Below, one piece after another: positions 1-7,571 of a DNA stretch of 64,000 nt. Source of the stretch: Megasphaera hutchinsoni (GTDB lineage: Bacteria; Bacillota; Negativicutes; Veillonellales; Megasphaeraceae); assembly GCF_001553405.1 (NCBI RefSeq), contig NZ_KQ960925.1, forward strand, positions 43,991 through 107,990. The letters run 5' to 3'. A program made the position numbers and the translations under genes. Each line of letters opens with the position of its first letter. Position 1 is the stretch's first letter. The notes below the pieces were generated by a model that was given only the letters and a program-made list of their open reading frames with translations, searched no databases and was not told where the DNA came from.

Positions 1-852
1 GGCCATGGTAAGGGCTGCTTTCCACATGGACCACCTCATAGCAAGGGAGGTGTCTTCTTGGCTCACGGAAAAAAGAGATATCCACCGTGCATAGAGGGTG
101 TCATGGTACCAACCAAAGAGAAGGGGGACACACAAAAACCACAGCCACCAGCGTTTATTTTCTACCCATCCCAAATACAAGCACAAGGCGGCCAAGGCGA
201 GCCAGGCACCGCGAGAGTAGGTTAAGATCACCGCACCGACCAACGCCAACGTAAGGATGCGTTTGCCCCATACCAGATAGGGATGCTTGCAAGGCACACT
301 AATACTGACGCAAAGGGCAATGACTAAAAATTGTGCCAATAAGTTCGGGTTATATAAGGGTGCATACATCCGCCGCGACAAGAGGGGAAAGGCGTCTTTA
401 TCCACCCATATATTCGTTTCGACAGGCGAAAGGATGTATTGCCCAAAGCCGCAAACCGTAACCGCCGCAGCGGCAAGTAAAAAAACATAACACAGTTGCT
501 TTCGTTCCCCGGCTCCACGGACAAAGGTTTGTACCACATAATATAGTGCCAAATATTGCCCTAGCGTATAAATGTAAAAAGCCGTGCTACGTAAGGGTGT
601 CGCCGTTGCATGTAGGGATAGTAGGGCAACGATACCAAAGCATATGGCCGGTAAGTTTAAGGGTTGGCTGCTCTGCCGTGGTCTTCCATACCGTGCCATA
701 TAATAAATGGCTAAACCCAACGTAAGGATAAAACACACTTCCATCGCTATCAGCTGCAAGGGCATAAAGAAGATGGTTCCTGCCAACGCGTACAAAATAT
801 GCTGCCGTGCTTTTTCTTTTTGGTCTTGTACATGAGATGTAAAAATACCCAT
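1..852 (-). CDS. O-antigen ligase family membrane protein (3' end cut by window edge)
   Basis: The frame stays open for 284 codons from an ATG at 852 to the window edge, so the C-terminus is missing. The start follows a strong GAGGAGG ribosome binding site. The protein is a string of hydrophobic segments. It has YNPNLLAQF near residue 167 and YSRGAWLAL at residues 212-220, both typical of the Wzy_C/O-antigen ligase (WaaL-like) family, followed by an S-x3-R-x3-W pattern near 270-280. Members of this family join or polymerise surface glycans at the outer face of the inner membrane. The actual substrate cannot be told from sequence, and a Wzy-type polymerase or bicarbonate-transporter-like relative is possible. 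Upstream lie two terminators, so it is probably transcribed from its own promoter. Confidence 0.8.
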   Translation of the reverse strand, partial: MGIFTSHVQDQKEKARQHILYALAGTIFFMPLQLIAMEVCFILTLGLAIYYMARYGRPRQSSQPLNLPAICFGIVALLSLHATATPLRSTAFYIYTLGQYLALYYVVQTFVRGAGERKQLCYVFLLAAAAVTVCGFGQYILSPVETNIWVDKDAFPLLSRRMYAPLYNPNLLAQFLVIALCVSISVPCKHPYLVWGKRILTLALVGAVILTYSRGAWLALAALCLYLGWVENKRWWLWFLCVPLLFGWYHDTLYARWISLFSVSQEDTSLAMRWSMWKAALTMA

Positions 853-904
853 TGTCCGTTTCCTCCTCGTGTTATTATACTAAACCGGACGCTTTCTGAC
901 TAGC

Positions 905-936
905 TAAAAAAAATGACGGAAAGCCGCCATTTTTTT
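905..936 (-). terminator. Intrinsic terminator, second of a tandem pair after the small HTH gene
   Basis: A hairpin with a 7-bp core (one G-U pair on the minus-strand RNA) and a 4-nt loop is flanked by a run of A on the left and T on the right, giving a U-tract in the minus-strand transcript. It follows the larger inverted repeat at 951-996 and insulates the ligase gene from upstream transcription. Confidence 0.65.
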
Positions 937-950
937 CTATTTTCCGGGTC

Positions 951-996
951 TACCAAAAACACCTATCCTACAAATGTAGGATAGGTGTTTTTGGTA
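951..996. terminator. Perfect 21-bp inverted repeat, probable bidirectional terminator
   Basis: Arms 951-971 and 976-996 are perfectly complementary around a 4-nt loop. The stem carries the A-tract and T-tract at its base, so it could end transcripts in either direction. It lies 16 bp after the stop codon of the HTH gene on the minus strand. The core (956-991) is nearly identical to the terminator at 7521-7556 (32 of 36 positions). Confidence 0.75.
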
Positions 997-1011
997 ATTT
1001 GTACATTAACG

Positions 1012-1290
1012 TTAGTGTTTTTTTGTTATTTCAATCGTGTATCCATGCTGTTCAACAATATCGGCTAATTCGGTATAGCGAATTGTCGCATTACGCATCT
1101 TAGCATTAAAGGCTTGCTGTGATAAGCCTATTTCTCTAGCAATATCTACTTCTGACTTATTGATATCAAACAACCAATTTTTCCACATTTTAATAAATTT
1201 GCGTTTTCGTTCTAACTTGATCGTGTCATTTTTTTTCTTCGTCTTTCGTTGAACCGGTTCCATTTCTACTGCTTCACTCTGCTTGTTCAT
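1012..1290 (-). CDS. Small helix-turn-helix DNA-binding protein, function unknown
   Basis: A 92-residue basic protein. The N-terminal 35 residues are charged and probably disordered (KRKTKKKN-type run). Residues 45-88 look like an XRE/Cro-type helix-turn-helix: a helix ending in DIAREIGLS followed by QQAFNAKMRN as recognition helix. This suggests a small transcription regulator. The gene stands alone, with a tandem terminator after it and about 190 bp of very AT-rich DNA before it. The ATG at 1290 is preceded by a modest GGGTGATG ribosome binding site. No partner toxin or phage gene lies beside it, so its target is unknown. The family assignment rests only on the HTH pattern. Confidence 0.7.
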   Translation of the reverse strand: MNKQSEAVEMEPVQRKTKKKNDTIKLERKRKFIKMWKNWLFDINKSEVDIAREIGLSQQAFNAKMRNATIRYTELADIVEQHGYTIEITKKH

Positions 1291-1483
1291 CCTTATTCAT
1301 CACCCATTCATATTACACAATATTTATACACGAAAATATACATCCTTGCACAAATTCCGTATATACTTAAATATTATGTTTTTATTATACTCATTTTTTT
1401 GTTTTTTGTAAACTTTTTTTAACACATTTTCATGACAAAAGCACTACAATTTAACAACAAAATTAATGTATACACGTTCTTAC

Positions 1484-2788
1484 TCATAGACTTGCCTGAT
1501 AGTGTTCACGCAGATAGGCTCGTACAACACCTTGCATATAAAGGGAACCAACAAGGCAAATAACATCTTCAGCCGTTGCGTGTGTAAACGCCCGATCAAC
1601 CGCCTCTTCCAAAGATTGACACGGCGTAGCGTGACAAGGCAATTGCGGACATAACACCTTTGGATCGGCCGTACGCGGATTGGGTACGGGAGCTACATAG
1701 ACCTCATCATCTGAACGAAACAGTTCTTGTATCATGTGCGTGTAATCCTTATCGGCTAGTACGGAAAAGACGAATATCCGCGGTCTACGTGCAAATACCT
1801 GTTCATAGGTCTGACAAAAGGAGGTAATCCCTGCGGGGTTATGTGCACCATCAATGACCACTTGCTTGCCTTGTACCGTCAGTACTTGGAAACGACCGGG
1901 CCAACGCACGTGGGCAAGTCCTTGGCAAATAGCGGTACGTGTCAATGCCTTGCGTGTACGTGCCAGTTCCAGTAGTGCCATCACTGCGGCGGCACCGTTC
2001 TGCTGCTGATGCTGTCCTAATAAAGGCAAGGTCACGTCAATGGTTTTGCCTGCGGTTGTCGTCACCCGTATCGCTTGGGTCGTCTTATCTTCCCCCGGCG
2101 GTAACGGCATGACGTCAAAACCATGATGCAATGCGTACAGGCGACTTTGTTTCGCATACGCCCTTTTGGCTATGACCTGTAAGGCCTCGCCCGTAGCCGT
2201 TGTCACCACGGGTACACCCGCTTTAATAATCCCTGCTTTTTGCGTAGCTATCTCGCCAATCGTATGCCCACAATATTTCATATGATCAAAATCGACATTC
2301 GTAATAATGGATACAACCGGTGTGATCACATTCGTTGAATCCAATAATCCCCCTAAGCCAACTTCAATGACGGCGTAGTCTACCTTTTTTTCTGCAAAAT
2401 ACCAAAAAGCGGCAGCTGTAAGCATTTCAAACGTTGTGGGTGCTTCCTGTCCGGATGCCGTCAATTGGTTGACCCCTTCTTGTACCGTAGCGATAGCATC
2501 GGCAAAATCAGGTGCCGAAATGAGTTGACCATGTACATAAATTCGTTCTCGATACGTTTCCAAATGGGGCGATGTATAGCGACCTACCCGATAGCCGGCC
2601 GCTTCTAATGCCGCTGTTACCATCGCCGTTACGGAACCTTTTCCATTCGTCCCCGTCACGTGTATCGTTTGATACTGCCGTTGGGGATTTCCCAACATAT
2701 CCAATAAGGCGGTAATCCGCGAAAGTCCCAGTTGGATACCAAAGGAACTCGCCTGTTCAATATACTGTACCGCTTCTTCATAGGTCAT
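1484..2788 (-). CDS. folC: Bifunctional folylpolyglutamate synthase / dihydrofolate synthase
   Basis: About 434 residues, the usual FolC length. The Mur-ligase P-loop TGTNGKGS is at residues 45-52, the TSPHL folate-loop motif near 76, a GLGGLLDSTN segment in the middle, and the C-terminal-domain motif DGAHNPAG near 318. FolC adds glutamate to dihydropteroate and to folates in the cytoplasm using ATP. I chose the ATG at 2788 because a GAGGTG ribosome binding site sits 6 nt before it; a GTG at 2797 would have no such site. The gene starts 13 bp after the valS stop and is surely cotranscribed with it, a pairing common in Firmicutes. Confidence 0.95.
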   Translation of the reverse strand: MTYEEAVQYIEQASSFGIQLGLSRITALLDMLGNPQRQYQTIHVTGTNGKGSVTAMVTAALEAAGYRVGRYTSPHLETYRERIYVHGQLISAPDFADAIATVQEGVNQLTASGQEAPTTFEMLTAAAFWYFAEKKVDYAVIEVGLGGLLDSTNVITPVVSIITNVDFDHMKYCGHTIGEIATQKAGIIKAGVPVVTTATGEALQVIAKRAYAKQSRLYALHHGFDVMPLPPGEDKTTQAIRVTTTAGKTIDVTLPLLGQHQQQNGAAAVMALLELARTRKALTRTAICQGLAHVRWPGRFQVLTVQGKQVVIDGAHNPAGITSFCQTYEQVFARRPRIFVFSVLADKDYTHMIQELFRSDDEVYVAPVPNPRTADPKVLCPQLPCHATPCQSLEEAVDRAFTHATAEDVICLVGSLYMQGVVRAYLREHYQASL

Positions 2789-2800
2789 ACCTGTCACCTC

Positions 2801-5461
2801 TTACAATTGCTTTAATTCTGCTAAGCGATGTGTGAGCATCTCTAATTTATCTTGATAAGACCCTAATTTTTCCTTTTCTTTGTCTACTACATCCGCAGGG
2901 GCCTTCGCTAAAAAGCCCGCATTGTTCAGCTTGTGTTCAAGCCGTTCAATTTCTTTTTGTACTTTTCCCTGTTCTTTGAGTACACGTGCCATTTCTTTAT
3001 CTACATCAATCAAATCTTTCACTTGCACGTACATTTCCATGCCCGGGGCTACTGCCACGACAGCATTCGTCGGTTTATCCGCTTGCGGTGATAAAATCGT
3101 TACCTTATCGGCAAAAGCTAAAATACGGAAATATTGTTCATGTTGTTGTAACAATGTCGCCGCTGTTTCATTAGCCGGTACAAAGATGACCGGTGCTTTT
3201 TTCCCCATCGGCACATGTGATTCGGCCCGCAAATTACGAATGCCTTTCACCGCTTCCATGAGCACTTGCATTTGTTTGGCATCTTCTGTAAATAGCCATT
3301 CTGCCTGTGCCGTTGGCCATGGTGCAAGCATAATGCTTTCGCCTTCATGCGGTACATGTTGCCAAATGTGTTCCGTCACAAAGGGCATAAAGGGATGCAA
3401 TAATTCGAGCGTATGCGTCAATACATAGACCAATACGTATTGAACGGTACGACGATCAACGGCATCATCGGATGTATATAAACGTGGTTTGGCCAATTCG
3501 ATATACCAATCGCAGAAATAATTCCAGATAAAATCATACACCTTATCGGCAGCAGCCCCTAATTCAAAGCGATCTAAATCAGCTGTCACCTGTACTACCC
3601 GTTCATGGAAAGTCGTCATAATCCAGCGATCGGCGAGCGTCAACGCATCACGTTGCGGAACATAGGCCGGATCGTAATCTTCCACATTCATCATAACAAA
3701 TTTTGCGGCATTCCAAATTTTATTGGCAAAATTCCGATTGGCTTCCACCCGTTCCATATAAAACCGCATATCATTACCCGGCGTATTGCCTGTCACCAAG
3801 GTAAACCGCAAGGCATCAGCTCCATATTCTTCACATACGCCTAAGGGGTCTACTCCATTACCGAGAGATTTACTCATCTTCCGCCCTTGACTATCTCGTA
3901 CCAAACCATGAATAAAGACGTGTTCAAAGGGAATGTCTTTCATAAATTCACACGTCATGAACATCATCCGCGCTACCCAGAAAAAGATGATATCATATCC
4001 CGTAACCAATACGCTCGTTGGGAAAAATTGTTCGATATCTGCTGTTTTATCCGGCCAACCTTGCGTGGAAAACGGCCATAAGGCCGAGCTAAACCATGTA
4101 TCTAACACATCCGGATCACGCTGTATGTTGGTGCTTTGGCAATGCATACAATGGGTAATATCTTCACGTGCGACGGAGGTTTTACCACAATCCTCACAAT
4201 ACCAGGCCGGGATTTGATGGCCCCACCACAATTGACGAGAAATACACCAATCATGCACGTCTTCTAACCAGTGATTATAGGTTTTCACAAACCGTTCGGG
4301 AATGAAGGATGTCTTCCCCGCGGAAACCGCTTCTAACGCCGCCGTTGTCAACGGTTTCATCGAAACGAACCATTGCTTTGTCGCAAACGGTTCAATCGTC
4401 GTATGACAACGGGAACAATGGCCTACCGCATGAGATAAGTCTTCTTGGTGATCTAATAAACCAAGCTTCTGTAAATCTGCTACGACTGCTTTACGGCAGG
4501 CTTCACGGGTCATCCCTTCATAGGCACTCCCGGCTTCACTATTCATCGTGCCATCTAAATTCATCACCATAATAGAAGGCAAGTTATGGCGTACGCCCAT
4601 TTCAAAATCGTTCGGATCATGTGCCGGGGTAATCTTTACCGCACCTGTACCAAATTCTCGTTCTACGTACGTATCCCCAATAACCTCTACTTCTCGATTA
4701 ACCAGGGGAATACGCACTTTTTTACCGATAAACTGACGTAGTTTTTCATCTTCCGGATGAACCGCCACAGCGGTATCACCCATCAAGGTTTCGGGTCGCG
4801 TCGTAGCGACCGTAATATATGCATCTTCGCCGACAAGGGGATACTTAATGTACCATAAATGCCCTTGTTCATCCACATGATCCACTTCAATATCACTAAG
4901 AGCCGTATGACATTGCGGACACCAATTCGTAATACGCGTGCCTTGGTAAATAAGTCCCTTTTCATAAAGCGAAACAAAGACTTCTCGCACCGCCCGAGCA
5001 CATTGCTCATCCATAGTAAAGCGTTTCCGACTCCAGTCGCAAGACGACCCTAAGCGGCGAATTTGCTTTTCAATGCGTTCACCATACTTGTTTTTCCAGT
5101 CCCACACGCGTTCTAAAAAAGCATCTCTACCAATGTCATAGCGTGTTTTCCCTTCCTTTGCCAGCTCTTCTTCGACCTTTACCTGCGTAGCAATACCAGC
5201 ATGATCCGTACCGGGAATCCAATTCGTATTATACCCTTGCATTCGCTTAAAACGAATTAAAATGTCCTGCAACGTATTATCCAACGCATGCCCCATATGC
5301 AACTGGCCAGTAACATTCGGCGGAGGCATAACAATGCTGAAAGCTTCCTTCCCTGCTTCCGGTTCTTGATGAAAATAACCTGCTTTTTCCCAGTGATCAT
5401 ACCACGATGTTTCTATTTCACCAGGTGTATAACTTCCTAACTTTTCTTTATTCCACTTCAT
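2801..5461 (-). CDS. valS: Valyl-tRNA synthetase
   Basis: An 886-residue class I aminoacyl-tRNA synthetase. PPPNVTGQLHMGHAL contains the HIGH-type signature (HMGH, residues 55-58), and KMSKSLGNG is the KMSKS loop. Between them is the large editing domain that hydrolyses mischarged Thr-tRNA(Val), and the C-terminus ends in the coiled-coil arm typical of ValRS. It charges tRNA(Val) in the cytoplasm. The gene is first in a valS-folC operon and is preceded by a T-box leader, so its expression should rise when uncharged tRNA(Val) accumulates. The ATG at 5461 follows a GGAGG ribosome binding site. Confidence 0.98.
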   Translation of the reverse strand: MKWNKEKLGSYTPGEIETSWYDHWEKAGYFHQEPEAGKEAFSIVMPPPNVTGQLHMGHALDNTLQDILIRFKRMQGYNTNWIPGTDHAGIATQVKVEEELAKEGKTRYDIGRDAFLERVWDWKNKYGERIEKQIRRLGSSCDWSRKRFTMDEQCARAVREVFVSLYEKGLIYQGTRITNWCPQCHTALSDIEVDHVDEQGHLWYIKYPLVGEDAYITVATTRPETLMGDTAVAVHPEDEKLRQFIGKKVRIPLVNREVEVIGDTYVEREFGTGAVKITPAHDPNDFEMGVRHNLPSIMVMNLDGTMNSEAGSAYEGMTREACRKAVVADLQKLGLLDHQEDLSHAVGHCSRCHTTIEPFATKQWFVSMKPLTTAALEAVSAGKTSFIPERFVKTYNHWLEDVHDWCISRQLWWGHQIPAWYCEDCGKTSVAREDITHCMHCQSTNIQRDPDVLDTWFSSALWPFSTQGWPDKTADIEQFFPTSVLVTGYDIIFFWVARMMFMTCEFMKDIPFEHVFIHGLVRDSQGRKMSKSLGNGVDPLGVCEEYGADALRFTLVTGNTPGNDMRFYMERVEANRNFANKIWNAAKFVMMNVEDYDPAYVPQRDALTLADRWIMTTFHERVVQVTADLDRFELGAAADKVYDFIWNYFCDWYIELAKPRLYTSDDAVDRRTVQYVLVYVLTHTLELLHPFMPFVTEHIWQHVPHEGESIMLAPWPTAQAEWLFTEDAKQMQVLMEAVKGIRNLRAESHVPMGKKAPVIFVPANETAATLLQQHEQYFRILAFADKVTILSPQADKPTNAVVAVAPGMEMYVQVKDLIDVDKEMARVLKEQGKVQKEIERLEHKLNNAGFLAKAPADVVDKEKEKLGSYQDKLEMLTHRLAELKQL

Positions 5462-5481
5462 CTAAACGCCTCCTTACAATT

Positions 5482-5707
5482 AAAAAAGCACACCTTCATC
5501 CCCTAGGACGAAAGTATGCTGCCTTCCGCGGTACCACCTATATTGTCGCCTTGCGACCACTTAATACAGATAACGGCTGTATCCGAACAAGCCTTTCCTC
5601 TTGTCAGCTCACGGGTGACACAATAGCTATACCGGAGCAACCTCTCAGCTACCGTTGCCTCTCTGACCGCTACGCACTATTTTCTTCCGCTCATTGCTTT
5701 TTTATTG
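5482..5707 (-). promoter_or_regulatory. T-box leader controlling valS
   Basis: On the minus strand the conserved T-box AGGTGGTACCGCGG lies at 5539-5526. It is followed by a 15-bp terminator stem (about 5486-5522, loop TAGG) and a run of T. Upstream sequence contains AGAGAGG- and GAGAGG-type Stem I motifs. A GUC followed by A at 5619-5617 is a good candidate specifier codon, matching tRNA(Val) with a GAC anticodon. In this class uncharged tRNA pairs with the specifier and with the T-box bulge to stabilise the antiterminator. Identification as a T-box is firm; the exact specifier is inferred. Confidence 0.93.
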
Positions 5708-5713
5708 TATATC

Positions 5714-5742
5714 ATTTTAACAAGTTTATTTTTTTTTGTCAA
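5714..5742 (-). promoter_or_regulatory. Sigma-A-type promoter for the valS T-box transcript
   Basis: Minus-strand TTGACA (5742-5737) and TAAAAT (5719-5714) are separated by 17 bp, placing the start of transcription near 5707, just before the T-box Stem I. Confidence 0.75.
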
Positions 5743-5745
5743 TGC

Positions 5746-5785
5746 AAAAAAAGGATTATCGCATGCAAACGATAATCCTTTTTTT
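5746..5785 (-). terminator. Terminator of the NADH oxidase gene
   Basis: A 16-bp perfect stem (arms 746-761 and 770-785 of the 5 kb block) with an 8-nt loop and long A/T flanks. It lies 20 bp after the nox stop codon and just before the valS promoter. Confidence 0.85.
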
Positions 5786-5804
5786 ATCAGGCATAAATTT
5801 CCTG

Positions 5805-7142
5805 TTATTTAGCCGTTAAAGCTGCCATTGTCACATAATTATAAGGTTGATTGAAGTGAGGCATAAAGAACAAGTCTAACAAGGCAATACGATCAATTGT
5901 AACTTTTTCTTGAATAGCTAAGGAGAACATATTGATCTGTGCAGACATATCATACGTTGAAGCCAATTGGGCACCTACGACAACACGGTCGTTTTTACGA
6001 TACACGATGCGGATAGAAACCTTTGGATTTTCAACTTCCATAAACGCCGGTTTTTGCGTATCTTCAAAATCGGTATAACTTACTTCAATGCCTGCTTTTG
6101 CAGCAGCGGCAACCGTCAAGCCGACAGTAACCATTTTCAAGTTATAAATGCAAATCCCGCTGGCTCCTTGTACTCCCAGGGATTCAATTGCCGTACCGCA
6201 TGCGTTATGAGCAGCCACCACGCCACTACGTACAGCATTCGTAGCCAAAGCAATGTATGATTCTTTTCCCGTTGAATTATCAAATTCGGTCGTGCAATCG
6301 CCAATAGCATAAATATCTTTTTGACTCGTTTCAAATTTATTATTCGTCAAGTAGGCATTATTAGCAAAACGAGCAAACAAATCGCCACCTAATGCGGAGT
6401 TCGGTTTAAAGCCAACAGCGGAAATAACCATATCTGCTTTATACGTGCCTTTATCCGTAACAACAGCGCAAACCTTACCATCTTTACCTTCAAATTTTTG
6501 CACACCTTCGCCCAAACGAATTTCAATGTTGTGTGCTTTCATGTTTTCCATCATCATATCCGTGAATTTCACATCAAAATTACGTGGCATAATGCGATCA
6601 GCCATATCTAACATAACCACATGTTTGCCCAAGCGTTCAAAGGCTTCCGCCAATTCTACGCCAATATAACCGGCACCCATAACAACTACATCTTTAATGT
6701 CCGGTTGTGCTTGTAATTTTTCAATAACTTCTTTAGCGTTTTGATACAATTTTACCAATTGGATATTTTCCAAATCATGTCCCGGAACAGGAAGCACTAC
6801 GGGATTAGAACCGGTTGCTAAAATCAATTTATCATAAGAATCTTCTTTTTCTACGCCATCAACGGTAACGGTAATCGTTTTCTTTGTTGGATTAATAGCC
6901 GTTACTTCCGCATTCATATGAATCTTAGCACCTTTTGCTGCTAAGCCTTCGGGTGATGCATAAAAGAGACCATCGCCTGAATGAATTTGTTGTCCAATCC
7001 ATAAAGCCATCCCACAGCCTAAAAAGCTAATATTCGTATTCTTATCGTATACGACGACTTCATTTCCCTTATAATTGTCCAAAATCGTGTTAATTGCTGC
7101 TGTCCCTGCGTGGTTTGACCCTACTACAATAATTTTTGCCAT
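5805..7142 (-). CDS. nox: Water-forming NADH oxidase, FAD/pyridine nucleotide-disulfide oxidoreductase family
   Basis: About 445 residues. KIIVVGSNHAGTAAINTIL at the N-terminus is the FAD-binding Rossmann loop typical of Nox/CoA-disulfide reductases. ISFLGCGMALW holds the single redox cysteine (Cys43) that cycles as a sulfenic acid in four-electron NADH oxidases. A second dinucleotide fold (VVMGAGYIGVELAEAF) binds NADH, and IYAIGDC is the second FAD motif. The enzyme reduces O2 to water, so in an anaerobe it serves oxygen defence and NAD+ recycling. The start at 7142 is preceded by AAGGAGG. It is a single-gene unit between its own promoter and terminator. Confidence 0.92.
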   Translation of the reverse strand: MAKIIVVGSNHAGTAAINTILDNYKGNEVVVYDKNTNISFLGCGMALWIGQQIHSGDGLFYASPEGLAAKGAKIHMNAEVTAINPTKKTITVTVDGVEKEDSYDKLILATGSNPVVLPVPGHDLENIQLVKLYQNAKEVIEKLQAQPDIKDVVVMGAGYIGVELAEAFERLGKHVVMLDMADRIMPRNFDVKFTDMMMENMKAHNIEIRLGEGVQKFEGKDGKVCAVVTDKGTYKADMVISAVGFKPNSALGGDLFARFANNAYLTNNKFETSQKDIYAIGDCTTEFDNSTGKESYIALATNAVRSGVVAAHNACGTAIESLGVQGASGICIYNLKMVTVGLTVAAAAKAGIEVSYTDFEDTQKPAFMEVENPKVSIRIVYRKNDRVVVGAQLASTYDMSAQINMFSLAIQEKVTIDRIALLDLFFMPHFNQPYNYVTMAALTAK

Positions 7143-7211
7143 AATACCTTCCTCCTTATATGCTTCACTCAAAATAAAAACCTTACGTTTTTATTTCTAC
7201 TATTTTACTCA

Positions 7212-7240
7212 AGTATAAACTTTCACCCCTTGCTTGTCAA
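7212..7240 (-). promoter_or_regulatory. Promoter of nox
   Basis: Minus-strand TTGACA (7240-7235) and TATACT (7217-7212) with a 17-bp spacer, about 70 bp before the nox ATG. Its position shows that the region further upstream (7262-7516) is not part of the nox leader. Confidence 0.75.
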
Positions 7241-7261
7241 TAATAGATATCGGAATTGCTA

Positions 7262-7516
7262 ACACATGATATGACTAAAAAACATAGCTAAATGCAAGCG
7301 TCCCCAGCAGCGGCTTACATTATATAAACTACGGCGGAGCCAGGTCGCATTACTCCCCTCCATGTATGCAGCATATCATGTTGGGTACGTCCTTTCTTTG
7401 TTCACCTCTCCCGAAAGCACCGGCATGGCTTATGTCTTTATATACGACCGGTCGCTTCCTTATACGTGTTTACGCATATGAGATCGCCTGTTACTTTTCC
7501 CGTTTTATGCGTCTAC
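7262..7516 (-). other. Non-coding region with structured, GC-richer segments; unidentified
   Basis: About 250 bp between the pyc terminator and the nox promoter has no convincing open frame on either strand. It is not the AT-rich spacer seen elsewhere in the window: it contains GGGGAGTAA, CCTGGCTCCGCC and CCGCTGCTGGGG on the minus strand. A minus-strand RNA could pair ATGCG near 7480 with CGC-TT-GCAT near 7292, UAUAUAAA with UUUAUAUA, and CCAUG with CAUGG, and would end at a TTTTTT near 7278. It may be a small RNA (6S-like length) or a decayed element. I could not match it to a known riboswitch. Confidence 0.3.
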
Positions 7517-7557
7517 AAAAAAAACACATATCCTACGAATGTAGAATATGTGTTTTC
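7517..7557. terminator. Terminator of pyruvate carboxylase
   Basis: A 16-bp stem (7521-7536 with 7541-7556, one G-U pair in the minus RNA) with a 4-nt loop GAAT and an A-tract on the left that gives a U-run in the minus transcript. It is a near copy of the terminator at 951-996. Confidence 0.8.
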
Positions 7558-7571
7558 TGGCCAACTTTATA

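Noticed and set aside
287..490. Open frame of 67 codons on the + strand
   Set aside because: It lies antisense to the O-antigen ligase-like gene, has no ribosome binding site and no protein-like composition.
2880..3428. Open frame of 182 codons on the + strand inside valS
   Set aside because: Antisense shadow of a certain gene; Ser/Thr/Cys-rich, no ribosome binding site.
7262..7516. Manganese (yybP-ykoY) or other named riboswitch, suggested by GGGGAGTAA
   Set aside because: The rest of the consensus could not be found and the region ends upstream of the nox promoter, so I list it as unidentified.
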